64,000 bases of DNA, taken from Virgisporangium aliadipatigenens (GTDB taxonomy: Bacteria > Actinomycetota > Actinomycetes > Mycobacteriales > Micromonosporaceae). The notes below the pieces were generated by a model that saw only the letters and a list, made by a program, of their open reading frames with translations, was not told the DNA's origin and searched no databases. Below, piece after piece: positions 24,829-32,766 of this stretch. Made by a program: the position numbers and the translations under genes. The first letter of the stretch is position 1, and every line of letters begins with the position of its first letter. The DNA lies in contig NZ_BOPF01000018.1 in the NCBI RefSeq assembly GCF_016863615.1, positions 62,001-126,000 on the forward strand, written 5' to 3'.

Positions 24829-25574
24829 TGTTCCATCCCGTCTCCGCCCGCGTCGCCCCGGCGAGCCACCGCCGGGAGCCGGAGCCCGTGACGCTGTTCG
24901 TCGCGGCGGTCATGTGCGTCGCGTCCATCGTCGGCGGTGGTTTCGCCGTCTCCGGCGAACCGCTCGGCGGCCTCGTCTGGGTGCTCGTCATCGGGCTGCT
25001 GGCGTTCGGGTCGGTGGCGGTGCGGCGGCGGTCGCGCGCCGAGGAGCCGCCCGCCGAGGTGGAGCTCTGCGACGCCGCCGACCGTGCGCTGATGATCCGG
25101 GTGCGGGAGCAGGCCCGCATCGTCCGGCGCGCCTGGCCGTCGCTCGGCGGGCTGGCCGACGTGCCGGATCCCGGCCCGGTGCTCGACGGCGCGCTGCGCG
25201 AGCTGCGTCGCACGTTGGTCGAGCGGCAGGCGCTGCGCCGGGCGTTCCGCCACGCGCAGGAGCCGTCGTGGTCGGTGCCCGACGCCGCCCTGCCGGCCTG
25301 GCAGGCCCGGCGCCAGCTGGTTCTCGACCGGATCCGCGAGCGCGACGCGAGGATCGCCGAGGGGACAAGGCATCTGGTCGAACTGGTGGACGCCTGCGTC
25401 GCCTGCGAGCGGCACCACGCCGCGTGGGAACGCACCCGGCAGGTGCTGGAGGAGCTGGACGACGTTCTCGCGCGCACCGATCCGGACACCGAACCGGTCG
25501 AGGCGGCCGAGCTGGCGGCGATCGCCGAGCGCACCGGCTCCGTGGTGCGCGCCTACCGGGAGCTCACCTCGTGA
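24828..25574 (+). CDS. Membrane-anchored coiled-coil hypothetical protein
   Basis: The 248-aa protein has two membrane helices (about residues 21-40 and 45-63) followed by a charged, mostly helical region (ALRELRRTLVERQALRRAF; VDACVACERHHAAW) likely to form a coiled coil. No family is recognised. ATG 24828 is preferred over GTG 24825 because GGGGAGAG lies 5 nt upstream of it. Coupled to the PP2C gene downstream, it may be a membrane sensor or anchor for the phosphatase. Confidence 0.65.
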   Translation: MFHPVSARVAPASHRREPEPVTLFVAAVMCVASIVGGGFAVSGEPLGGLVWVLVIGLLAFGSVAVRRRSRAEEPPAEVELCDAADRALMIRVREQARIVRRAWPSLGGLADVPDPGPVLDGALRELRRTLVERQALRRAFRHAQEPSWSVPDAALPAWQARRQLVLDRIRERDARIAEGTRHLVELVDACVACERHHAAWERTRQVLEELDDVLARTDPDTEPVEAAELAAIAERTGSVVRAYRELTS

Positions 25575-26335
25575 CGGCGTCGTGGATCCGGCCGCCGGCG
25601 GCGCTGTCCACAGTGGACGCCCGGGAACTGAACCGGCACCTGCAGGACATCATCATGCCGCCGCCGACACCGCTCACCGAGCTGAACGGCCTGCGCGTCG
25701 CCGTGCGCTACGGTTCGGCCGATCCGGGGCTGCGCATCGGCGGCGACTGGTACTCCTGCGTGCCGCTCGCCGACGGGGCCCTGGTGCTGGCCGTCGGCGA
25801 CGTCGTCGGGCACGGCCTGCCCGCCGCCGGTTCGATGAGCGCGCTGCGCCACTCCTGCGCGGCGCTGGCCATCGCCGGGTTCGAGCCGGGGGAGCTGCTC
25901 GCCGCGCTGAACGCCGTGCTGTGGCAGCAGCCCGGCGACGCCATGGCCACGGCCGTGGTCGCGAAGTACCGGCCGGCCGACGGGACGCTCACCTGGGCGC
26001 GCGCCGGCCATCCGCCGATCGTGCTGGCGCACTCCTCCGGGGTGCGGCCCTGGTACGAGCCGCCGGGGGTGATGCTCGGCGTCGACCCCGACGCGCGGTA
26101 CCCGCAGCGGGTCGCGCCCCTGGACCCCGGCGACATGCTGCTGATGTACACCGACGCGCTGGTCGAACGGCGCGGCAGCAGCGTCGACGAGGGCGTCACC
26201 GCGCTGGTGGAACGCGTCCGGCAGACGCTGCGCGACGACCGGTGCGGCGTGCCGGACGTGGTGGAGCGGGTGCGTCCGCACGAGACGAACGACGACGCCT
26301 GTGTCATGGCGGCCGAGCCGCTGCCCCGTTCGTGA
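25571..26335 (+). CDS. PP2C-type (SpoIIE/RsbU-like) Ser/Thr phosphatase
   Basis: The 254-aa catalytic domain has the metal-binding motifs GGDWYSC (about residue 57), VGDVVGHGLPAA (about 76), WARAGHPPIV and MYTDALVERR, and a final NDDACVM. It lacks an N-terminal sensor domain, although PPTPLTELNGLRVAVRY is the usual lead-in of RsbU-like PP2C proteins. These enzymes normally dephosphorylate anti-anti-sigma factors; no STAS or anti-sigma gene is in this window. GTG 25571 overlaps the preceding stop. Confidence 0.9.
   Translation: MTASWIRPPAALSTVDARELNRHLQDIIMPPPTPLTELNGLRVAVRYGSADPGLRIGGDWYSCVPLADGALVLAVGDVVGHGLPAAGSMSALRHSCAALAIAGFEPGELLAALNAVLWQQPGDAMATAVVAKYRPADGTLTWARAGHPPIVLAHSSGVRPWYEPPGVMLGVDPDARYPQRVAPLDPGDMLLMYTDALVERRGSSVDEGVTALVERVRQTLRDDRCGVPDVVERVRPHETNDDACVMAAEPLPRS
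25606..25618. repeat. GTCCACWGTGGAC palindrome copy
   Basis: Exact copy in the 5' end of the PP2C gene, read there as LSTVD. Confidence 0.7.
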
Positions 26336-26360
26336 GAGCTTCGTTCGTGAGGAGAGTGCT

Positions 26361-28928
26361 GTGTCGGGTGTCATGACGCGTCCGGTCCGGACCCCGGAGG
26401 TGCCGCCCGGGCACATCCAGCGGCGCCGGTTGATCGAACGGCTCGACGCCGCCGCGCGTACCCCGCTGACCGTCGTCACCGCCCCGGCGGGCTGGGGCAA
26501 GACGGTGCTGCTGGCCTCGTGGGCACACGCGGCGAGCCGCCTGGGGCCGGTGGTGTGGATCAGCGTGGAGCGCGACGGCGCGGGCGACCTGCTGTCCCGG
26601 GTGGACAAGGGGGTGGCGGCCGCGGCGGCGCGCGGGGGCGCACCCGCACCGCGCCCGGTCGTCGTGGTCGACGGGTTCCACCTGGTGCGCGACGCGGACG
26701 TGCTCGCCGAGGTGGAACAGCTCGTGCGCTACGGCGACGGCGGCGTGCGGCTGATCCTCGCCGGGCGGACCGATCCGGCGCTGCCGCTGCACCGGTTCCG
26801 GGTCGACGGCGTGCTGACCGAACTGCGCGCCGAGGACCTCGCGTTCAGCGTCGAGGAGACCGCGCAGTTCGTCGCCTCGATGGGGGTCGAGTGCACGGAG
26901 ACGGCGCTGTTCCGGCTGCACGCCGCGACCGAGGGCTGGGCGGTCGGCCTGCGCCTGGCCCTCGGCGCGGCGCCGCAGCGCACCGATCCGGCCCTGTTGC
27001 TGGAGGACGACGGCTACTTCGCCTCCGTCGCCGAGTACCTCTCGGTGGAGGTGATCGACGCGCTGCCGTCCGAACGCCGCCGCCTGCTGCTGGAGACCTC
27101 GGCGGTGGAACACCTGTCGGCGGGTCTGGTCGAGTCGCTGACCGGGCGGGTCGACGGCGGCGCGCTGCTGGCCGAACTGAGCCGCGCGGACCTGTTCCTG
27201 CGCCGCGAGGTGGGCCCGGGCGGCTGGTACCGGTTCCACCCGCTCTTCGCCCGGACCCTGTACGCGCAGCTGCGCCGCCGGATGCCGGACCGGGTCCGGG
27301 ACCTGCACGGGCGGGCCGCGGACTGGCATGCCGTGCACGGGTTGCCGGGCGACGCGTTGCGCCACTCGCTGCTGGCCGGCCGCTGGAGGCAGGCGACCGA
27401 CGTGCTGTCGCGGCACTGGACCGACCTCGTGGTGGGCCCGCGCCGCGGCCTGCCGGCGGACGACGGCCCGACGCCCGGCCGTTCCGAGCTGCCGGCCGAA
27501 CTGGCGTTGGCGTTCGCCGCCGAACACCTGCGCCGCGGGGACGCCGACGGGATGCGCGGCTACCTGCGGATGGCCGATCGCCACGTGCGCAACGGCGGCA
27601 ACGGGAACGGCAACGGAAACGGCAACGGAAACGGCGCCCCGCGGATGGCGGCGGCGCTGCACCTGGCCGAGGCGACGGTCTTCGGCGACCCGCGGGTCGC
27701 GTTGAGCCTCGTCCCGCCGGTGCTCGGCGACCCGTCGGAGGAACTGGCCGACGAGACGCGTGCACTCGCCCTGCTCTCCTCCGGCCGGGCCTGGATGCGC
27801 ATCGGCCAGTGGGGCCAGGCCCGGCAGCCGCTGAGCGAGGCGCTGGTCCTCGCCCAGCGCACCAGCATGGTGCAGGCCCAGATCTGCGCGGCCGGACTGC
27901 TGGCGACGCTCGAGGCGGTCCAGGGGCGGCTGCGGCTCGCGGCGGCCATCGGCCGGCGGGCCCTCACCACCGCCGAACGCTTCGGCCTCACCGACGCCGT
28001 CGACCTGGCGTGGACCCGGATGGCCCTGGCCGAGGTGTACTACCAGTGGGAGTGCCTCGCCGACGCCGAACATCAGGCCGAACTCGGCCTCGACCTCGCC
28101 GGCGACAACGTCGAGGCGCTCGCCTTCGGCGAGGTGCACCGCGCCCGGCTGCGGCTGGCGCACGGACACTTCGCGGCGGCGCTGAACGTCGTGCTGGCCG
28201 CCCGGCGCGAACTGGCCACCGCCGCCCCGCCGCTGCGCACCGCCCTGGCGCTCGTCGAGGCGGAGACGCGGGTGGCGACCGGCGACTTCGCGGCCGCGGC
28301 GCGCGCCCTGCCGGACCGCGCCGACGCGGAGATCTTCGCCGGCTGGGCGGCCGTGGTCGAGGCGACCGTGCAGTACGGCGAGGGGCGCTTCACCGCCGCG
28401 CTGGCGACGGCCTCGGTGCCGGTGGAGTCGCACCCGTCGTCGCTCACCTGGCAGGTCCGCGGCGCGCTGCTGATGGCGTTGGCCGGCCGGGCGCTCGGCG
28501 ACCGGGCCAGGGTCGTGCGGCACCTGGAGACCGCCATGGCGGCCGCCGAGGACGAGGGCTTCCGTCGGCCGTTCGTGGCCGGCGGGCATCCGGTGCGCGA
28601 CCTGCTCGCCACGTTCGGGCCGCTGCTGCCGGTGTATCACCCGATGGCCTCGGAACTGTCCACTGTGGACCCCGTGCCGGCTCCGGTGCCCGCGGTCGAA
28701 CTGGGCACCGCCGGCCCGCCGGTGGGCGTGCTGCTCGAGCCGCTGACCGAACGGGAACTGATCGTGCTGCGCTACCTGCAGGGCACCATGTCCAACGACG
28801 AGATCGCCGCGACGCTGTACGTGTCGGTCAACACCGTCAAGACGCACATCAAGAACATCTACCGGAAGCTGAACGCCGGCCGCCGTCGCGAGGCCGTTCG
28901 TCGCGCGCGTGAACTGCGCCTGCTGTGA
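26361..28928 (+). CDS. MalT-like LAL transcriptional regulator
   Basis: The 855-aa protein has P-loop TAPAGWGKTVLL (about residue 41), Walker B-like VVVVDGFHLV, the MalT motif GRTDPALPLHRFRVDGVLTE, helical repeats, and a C-terminal HTH LTERELIVLRYLQGTMSNDE with VNTVKTHIKNIYRKLNAG. The HTH is very close to that of E. coli MalT (TIKTHIRNLYQKL). GTG 26361 is used because AGGAGAG precedes it. It is the last gene of the whiB-led operon and convergent with a relative that lacks the HTH. A (Gly-Asn)n tract interrupts the middle domain. Confidence 0.9.
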   Translation: MSGVMTRPVRTPEVPPGHIQRRRLIERLDAAARTPLTVVTAPAGWGKTVLLASWAHAASRLGPVVWISVERDGAGDLLSRVDKGVAAAAARGGAPAPRPVVVVDGFHLVRDADVLAEVEQLVRYGDGGVRLILAGRTDPALPLHRFRVDGVLTELRAEDLAFSVEETAQFVASMGVECTETALFRLHAATEGWAVGLRLALGAAPQRTDPALLLEDDGYFASVAEYLSVEVIDALPSERRRLLLETSAVEHLSAGLVESLTGRVDGGALLAELSRADLFLRREVGPGGWYRFHPLFARTLYAQLRRRMPDRVRDLHGRAADWHAVHGLPGDALRHSLLAGRWRQATDVLSRHWTDLVVGPRRGLPADDGPTPGRSELPAELALAFAAEHLRRGDADGMRGYLRMADRHVRNGGNGNGNGNGNGNGAPRMAAALHLAEATVFGDPRVALSLVPPVLGDPSEELADETRALALLSSGRAWMRIGQWGQARQPLSEALVLAQRTSMVQAQICAAGLLATLEAVQGRLRLAAAIGRRALTTAERFGLTDAVDLAWTRMALAEVYYQWECLADAEHQAELGLDLAGDNVEALAFGEVHRARLRLAHGHFAAALNVVLAARRELATAAPPLRTALALVEAETRVATGDFAAAARALPDRADAEIFAGWAAVVEATVQYGEGRFTAALATASVPVESHPSSLTWQVRGALLMALAGRALGDRARVVRHLETAMAAAEDEGFRRPFVAGGHPVRDLLATFGPLLPVYHPMASELSTVDPVPAPVPAVELGTAGPPVGVLLEPLTERELIVLRYLQGTMSNDEIAATLYVSVNTVKTHIKNIYRKLNAGRRREAVRRARELRLL
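27591..27635 (+). repeat. Gly-Asn codon repeat within LAL gene
   Basis: Tandem 6-bp units of the type GGCAACGG(A/G)AAC encode about six Gly-Asn pairs. In-frame gain or loss of units would change linker length without frameshift. Confidence 0.85.
28658..28670. repeat. GTCCACWGTGGAC palindrome copy
   Basis: Exact copy in the linker before the HTH of the LAL protein (LSTVD). Confidence 0.7.
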
Positions 28929-28934
28929 CACCGC

Positions 28935-31208
28935 CTATCTACCACGGAACGCGCGGCACAGCTCGTCGAGCAGCTCGCGGCCGGCGACCCGTTCGCGGCG
29001 CAGCGTCGGTGCGTAGGCCAGCAGCAGCCGCCGCACCAGGGGCCCACCGGTGACGAACGGCCGCCGGATGTCGTCCGCCGCCGCCGTCGAGACCGCCAGT
29101 GCGAGGCCGTCGCGCACGCCCGCGGTGTCGCGCAGGCGTTCCGCCGCCACGGCGCCGAGAAGCGCGGCCCGCACCCGGCAGGTCGACGGCACACCGGCGT
29201 CGCGGGCCAGCAGCGGCGCCAGCGCGCGGCGCGCCGACAGCGGCCGGTCGGTGGCCAGCAGCACCGCGGCGCGCACCACGGCGGACCACTCCGCGAACGT
29301 CACCTCGCCGCGCTCGTCGAGCGACTCCGGCCGCACCGCGCCGGGCTGGTGCAGGGCGAGCCGCAGTTCGGCCTCGGTCAGCGCGAGGGCCCGCCGCAGC
29401 GGGGCGGGAAGGGTCGCCGGGGCGTGGCCGCGGTGGATCGCGCGCACGAGGTTCAGGCCGTCGACGGGGTGTCCGAGGTTGTGGCACAGCCGGGCGCGCA
29501 GCAGTTGCGCCGCGGCCGACATCGCCGGATCGTCGTCGGCGAAGGTCACGGTCTCGTCGAGGAACCGGCAGGCCGCCGCCACCCGGTCGCGTTCGCAGGC
29601 CACCCCGGCCAGGGCCAGCCGGGCCCAGCCCAGTTCCACGGCGGAGGTGATCCCGAACCGGTCGGCGGTCGCCAGCGTCTGCCGGCCGAGGCGCACGGCG
29701 TGGCGCAGCCGGCCGCGCACCACCTCCACCAGCGCGAGGTGCCCGGCGGCGGCGATCTGGGCCTGCGCCATCCCGGCCCGTTCGGCGAGGGTCAGCGCGG
29801 TGTTCAGCACCGGCGCGGCGGCGCGCACGTCACCCGCGCCCACGCTGGCGACCCCCTGGGAGAGCAGGGCGAGCGCGGCGGCGGAGTCCGGCGAGCCGGC
29901 CCGGTCGGGCAACGCGATCGCGCGTGCGGCGGCCGACGCGGTGCGCCGATGGTCGCCGGCGAGGCGCGCCTCCGCGGTCTGGAACGCCGGGAACAGCCGG
30001 TGCCGACCGAGGCGTCCCGCGTCGCGCAGGTATCCGCGCAGCCCGTCGAGGTCGCCGGCGTGCAGCCGTTCCGCCGCGAACGCCAGCACCAGCCGCACGT
30101 CGTCCCGCCCGGCGGAGGGCAGCCGCGGCGCCGACCCGTCCGGCCGCCCGAACCGGGTACCGGCGAGCAGGTCGGCCCAGTGCGTGTCGAGCAGTTCGGT
30201 GGCGTCCGCCCAGTCGCCGGCGAGCAGCGTGTGGCGCAGCGCCTCGGCCGGGAACCCGTAGACGCGCTGCCACGCCGCGGCGCGGCGGTGCAGGAGCGTG
30301 GCCCGGCGGGAGTCGCGGCCGCACAGTTCGCGGTAGACGGCGCGGGCGAACGCGGGATGGTAGCGGTGCCACCCGCCGGGCCCGGTGCGCCGGGCCAGGA
30401 AGACACCGGCGCGGCACAGCTCGGCGAGCGTGCGCGCCCCGTCGCCGCCGACGAGCGCCTCGACGAGGCCGGCCGTGAGCACCGGTGCGACCGAGGTGTC
30501 CAGCACCACCTGGCGCAGCGGGCCGGCCAGCCGGTCGAGCACCTCCGCGGTCAGGTAGCCGGTGACGGCCTCGTCGAAGGCGCCGCCGTCGCCGAGTTCC
30601 GTGGTGGGGTCGGGGCGGCCGCGCATCGAGGCGGCGGCGAGGCGCACCCCGGCCGGCCAGCCCTCGGTGCGCCGGTGCAGGATCTGGCGTTCCGGGCCGG
30701 GCAGGTGGACGCCGCCGGCGACGAGCACCTCGTGGGTCTCGTCGGGCGTGAGCGTCAGCGCGTCGGCGGGCACCTCGGCCAGGTCCCCGGGCGCCGGCCA
30801 GCGGGGCAGCGCCGGCACCGGGTCGGCGCGCCCGGCGAGCACGACGTGCCGGCCGGGCACCGGATCGCTGACCAGTTCGGCGAGCGCGACCCGCGCGGTC
30901 GGTTCGGCGACGCGGTCGACGTGGTCGACGACGACGGTGCTCGCGACACCGTTGCCGTGCGACGCGGCCGCGAAGAGGCGCTGCGCCAGGCGTTCGGTGT
31001 CGCGTGCGGCGTCGATCCAGTGCACGGTGCCGGCCGGGCGGCGCCCGCGGGCCCAGTCGGCGAGGGCCACCGTCTTTCCGGTGCCGGCGGGGGCCGTCAG
31101 CACGGTCACCGGCGCGCGGGCGGCGTCGTCGAGCCGGCGGGAGACCCGGTGCCGGTGCACGTGGTCCGACGGCCGGTCCGGGATCGGTTCGGCCGGATAG
31201 TCTTTCAT
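28935..31208 (-). CDS. MalT-like STAND ATPase lacking the LuxR DNA-binding domain
   Basis: The 757-aa protein has the full MalT-type ATPase start (TAPAGTGKTVAL at about residue 38), VVVDHVDRV, the HRRTEGWPAGVRLAAASM region and helical repeats similar to the convergent LAL at 26361. It ends at RELLDELCRAFRGR, just where the linker to the HTH should begin. No HTH occurs downstream in any frame, since the region is occupied by the end of the convergent gene. It could titrate or hetero-oligomerise with a full LAL, or act as a sensor only. It is the last gene of the operon starting at 34478. Confidence 0.85.
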   Translation of the reverse strand: MKDYPAEPIPDRPSDHVHRHRVSRRLDDAARAPVTVLTAPAGTGKTVALADWARGRRPAGTVHWIDAARDTERLAQRLFAAASHGNGVASTVVVDHVDRVAEPTARVALAELVSDPVPGRHVVLAGRADPVPALPRWPAPGDLAEVPADALTLTPDETHEVLVAGGVHLPGPERQILHRRTEGWPAGVRLAAASMRGRPDPTTELGDGGAFDEAVTGYLTAEVLDRLAGPLRQVVLDTSVAPVLTAGLVEALVGGDGARTLAELCRAGVFLARRTGPGGWHRYHPAFARAVYRELCGRDSRRATLLHRRAAAWQRVYGFPAEALRHTLLAGDWADATELLDTHWADLLAGTRFGRPDGSAPRLPSAGRDDVRLVLAFAAERLHAGDLDGLRGYLRDAGRLGRHRLFPAFQTAEARLAGDHRRTASAAARAIALPDRAGSPDSAAALALLSQGVASVGAGDVRAAAPVLNTALTLAERAGMAQAQIAAAGHLALVEVVRGRLRHAVRLGRQTLATADRFGITSAVELGWARLALAGVACERDRVAAACRFLDETVTFADDDPAMSAAAQLLRARLCHNLGHPVDGLNLVRAIHRGHAPATLPAPLRRALALTEAELRLALHQPGAVRPESLDERGEVTFAEWSAVVRAAVLLATDRPLSARRALAPLLARDAGVPSTCRVRAALLGAVAAERLRDTAGVRDGLALAVSTAAADDIRRPFVTGGPLVRRLLLAYAPTLRRERVAGRELLDELCRAFRGR

Positions 31209-31221
31209 GCCTGCCTCGGGG

Positions 31222-31695
31222 TCAGGTCGACGGCGGGAACGCCGTGCGCAGGAGTTCGTCGTGGGCCGGGGAGAGGTTGGTGTACAGCAGCGTCGGCCGG
31301 TACGCGGCGAGCGCGTCGTGCAGCCGGCCGACCGCCGTTCCGTCGGCGAGCACCAGCAGCGCCGACGTGCCGGGGCGCAGCGCGGTGCCGGTCCGCGCCA
31401 CGAGGTCGTCCGGGATGCCGATGCCGGTCAGCGCCCCGTCCGGGCGGGTGGCCGTGCCGAAGCGCGGCAGGAGCGCGATGCCCAGAAGCGTTCCCCAGAA
31501 AAGGTCGCCGGCCGGGTCCGGGGAGAGGGGACCCGACAGGCGGCGGACGCCCGGCCCAGGGGCGCCCGCCACCCACCACGCGGCGGCGGCGTCGTCGACA
31601 CCGGCCGCCTGGTGCCGGGCGAACCTCGCGAGGACGTCGGCGGCGCGGTCAGCACCGGAGGCGTCGTCGAGGATCCAGACCGCGAGGGTTCGCAC
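31222..31695 (-). CDS. DUF1269-family protein
   Basis: The 157-aa protein has the family's central hydrophobic segment (DLFWGTLLGIALLPRFG, about residue 65) and the motif LRPGTSALLVL (about 107), followed by a short alpha/beta end. It lacks the early ferredoxin-like strand motif in its usual form and is probably a divergent member. It sits between a membrane protein gene and the HTH-less LAL gene in the same operon. Molecular function is unknown. Confidence 0.72.
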   Translation of the reverse strand: MRTLAVWILDDASGADRAADVLARFARHQAAGVDDAAAAWWVAGAPGPGVRRLSGPLSPDPAGDLFWGTLLGIALLPRFGTATRPDGALTGIGIPDDLVARTGTALRPGTSALLVLADGTAVGRLHDALAAYRPTLLYTNLSPAHDELLRTAFPPST

Positions 31696-31701
31696 CGGAC
31701 G

Positions 31702-32136
31702 TCACTCGGCCATGACCGGCGGCTGCCGCCGGGCCTGCACCGGTTCCTCCTCGCCGACCGCCTCCGGCCACCGCGCGGTCAGCGCGTACAGCACGACCAC
31801 GTCGAGGGCGACCATGAGCAGCGACCAGATGGGGAACGCCCCGATCCACAGGATCTGCGCCAGCATGTGCACGCCGGCGACGATGACGGCGACGATCCTG
31901 GCCCAGGTCTGCCCGGCGAGCACACCGGCGCCGGCGGCGCACAGCAGCGTGCCGAGACCGATCTGGAGCCAGCCCCAGCCGGTGATGTCGACGAGGTACA
32001 TCACGTCCTCGATCATGACGACGTAGTCGTCGTTGACGAGGGCGACGATGCCCTCGATCAGGTTGGCGATACCGGTCAGCAGCAGCATCACGCCGGCGAA
32101 GGTGACCCAGCCGGCCCAGGCGGATCTCGTCTGCAT
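31702..32136 (-). CDS. Four-helix membrane protein (DUF7144-like)
   Basis: The 144-aa protein has four hydrophobic helices; the pattern WVTFAGVMLLLTGIANLIEG, followed by WGWLQIGLGTLLCAAGAGVL and WSLLMVALDVVVLYAL, is typical of DUF7144 proteins common in actinobacteria. GGAGGA lies 5 nt before ATG 32136. Seven bp separate it from the next gene. Function unknown; its operon context is stress-type. Confidence 0.75.
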   Translation of the reverse strand: MQTRSAWAGWVTFAGVMLLLTGIANLIEGIVALVNDDYVVMIEDVMYLVDITGWGWLQIGLGTLLCAAGAGVLAGQTWARIVAVIVAGVHMLAQILWIGAFPIWSLLMVALDVVVLYALTARWPEAVGEEEPVQARRQPPVMAE

Positions 32137-32167
32137 GCCGTCCTCCTCTCGTGCGGTACGTCGGTGG

Positions 32168-32686
32168 TCAGTGCGTCGAGCCGGCGGGCGTGGTGGCGTC
32201 CGCGCCGTGCAGGGCCGCCTGGAGTTCGGCCTCCGTCTTCTCCGACAGCGACGACTTGAGCACCGTTCCGCCGTACTGGCTGAGCGCGGCGACCGCCTTG
32301 TCGGTGGTGACGTGCTCGATGATGAGGAACAGCGCCGAGGTCCCGGGCTGGAGCATGTCCCGCACCTGCTTCTGGAACTCCTTGTCGATGCCCGACTTCT
32401 CGATCTTCCCCATGACGGCACCGAGTCCGGCGCCCAGCGCCATGCCGAAGAAGGGCACGAAGAAGAGCAGCCCGAACAGGAAGCCCCAGAACATTCCCCA
32501 CGCGGTACCGCCGGCCACGAGGTGGGAGTTGGTGGTGGTGGTGTGGAACCGGCCCTTGGCGTCGCGGCGGACGGTGGCGATCGCGTCGGGCTGCAGGACG
32601 AGATCCTGCGACAGCCGCTGCGCCTCGTCGGCCGCGGCGGTCGCGGTCGCTTCGTCGGGATAGCCAATGGCGACCAGTGTGGACAT
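32168..32686 (-). CDS. DUF1269 family protein
   Basis: The 172-aa protein is a canonical DUF1269 member: ferredoxin-like start STLVAIGYPDEATATAAADE, a glycine-rich hydrophobic hairpin (GMFWGFLFGLLFFVPFFGMA, about residue 66) and LQPGTSALFLIIEHVT (about 115). AAGGAG lies 9 nt before the ATG. The family is widespread near stress and membrane genes but has no settled function. Two other proteins with the PGTSAL motif are encoded nearby (31222 and 39257). Confidence 0.87.
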   Translation of the reverse strand: MSTLVAIGYPDEATATAAADEAQRLSQDLVLQPDAIATVRRDAKGRFHTTTTNSHLVAGGTAWGMFWGFLFGLLFFVPFFGMALGAGLGAVMGKIEKSGIDKEFQKQVRDMLQPGTSALFLIIEHVTTDKAVAALSQYGGTVLKSSLSEKTEAELQAALHGADATTPAGSTH

Positions 32687-32710
32687 CGCATGAGCTCCTT
32701 CTGGCTCGTT

Positions 32711-32730
32711 CTCCCGGCCGGGGCCGGGAG
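32711..32730 (-). terminator. Hairpin between operon genes
   Basis: Arms CTCCCGGC and GCCGGGAG (8 bp) flank a 4-nt loop in the 80-bp gap after the membrane-protein gene 32767-34128. There is no T-run. It may give partial termination inside the operon. Confidence 0.45.
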
Positions 32731-32766
32731 GTGGGGCGTCCGGCTCTTCCGGCCGCCCGGTCAATG

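Noticed and set aside
27591-27635. CRISPR-like or microsatellite array
   Set aside because: Units are 6 bp, in frame, and have no spacers; it is a coding Gly-Asn repeat.
26304-28931. 875-aa minus-strand open frame antisense to LAL 26361
   Set aside because: Same length as the real gene's frame but no recognisable domain; the plus strand has P-loop and HTH.
28929-28934. Frameshift as the reason for the missing HTH in the LAL-like protein at 28935
   Set aside because: Beyond its stop lies the HTH end of the convergent gene on the other strand; no minus-strand frame there encodes a LuxR domain, so a simple frameshift does not explain it.
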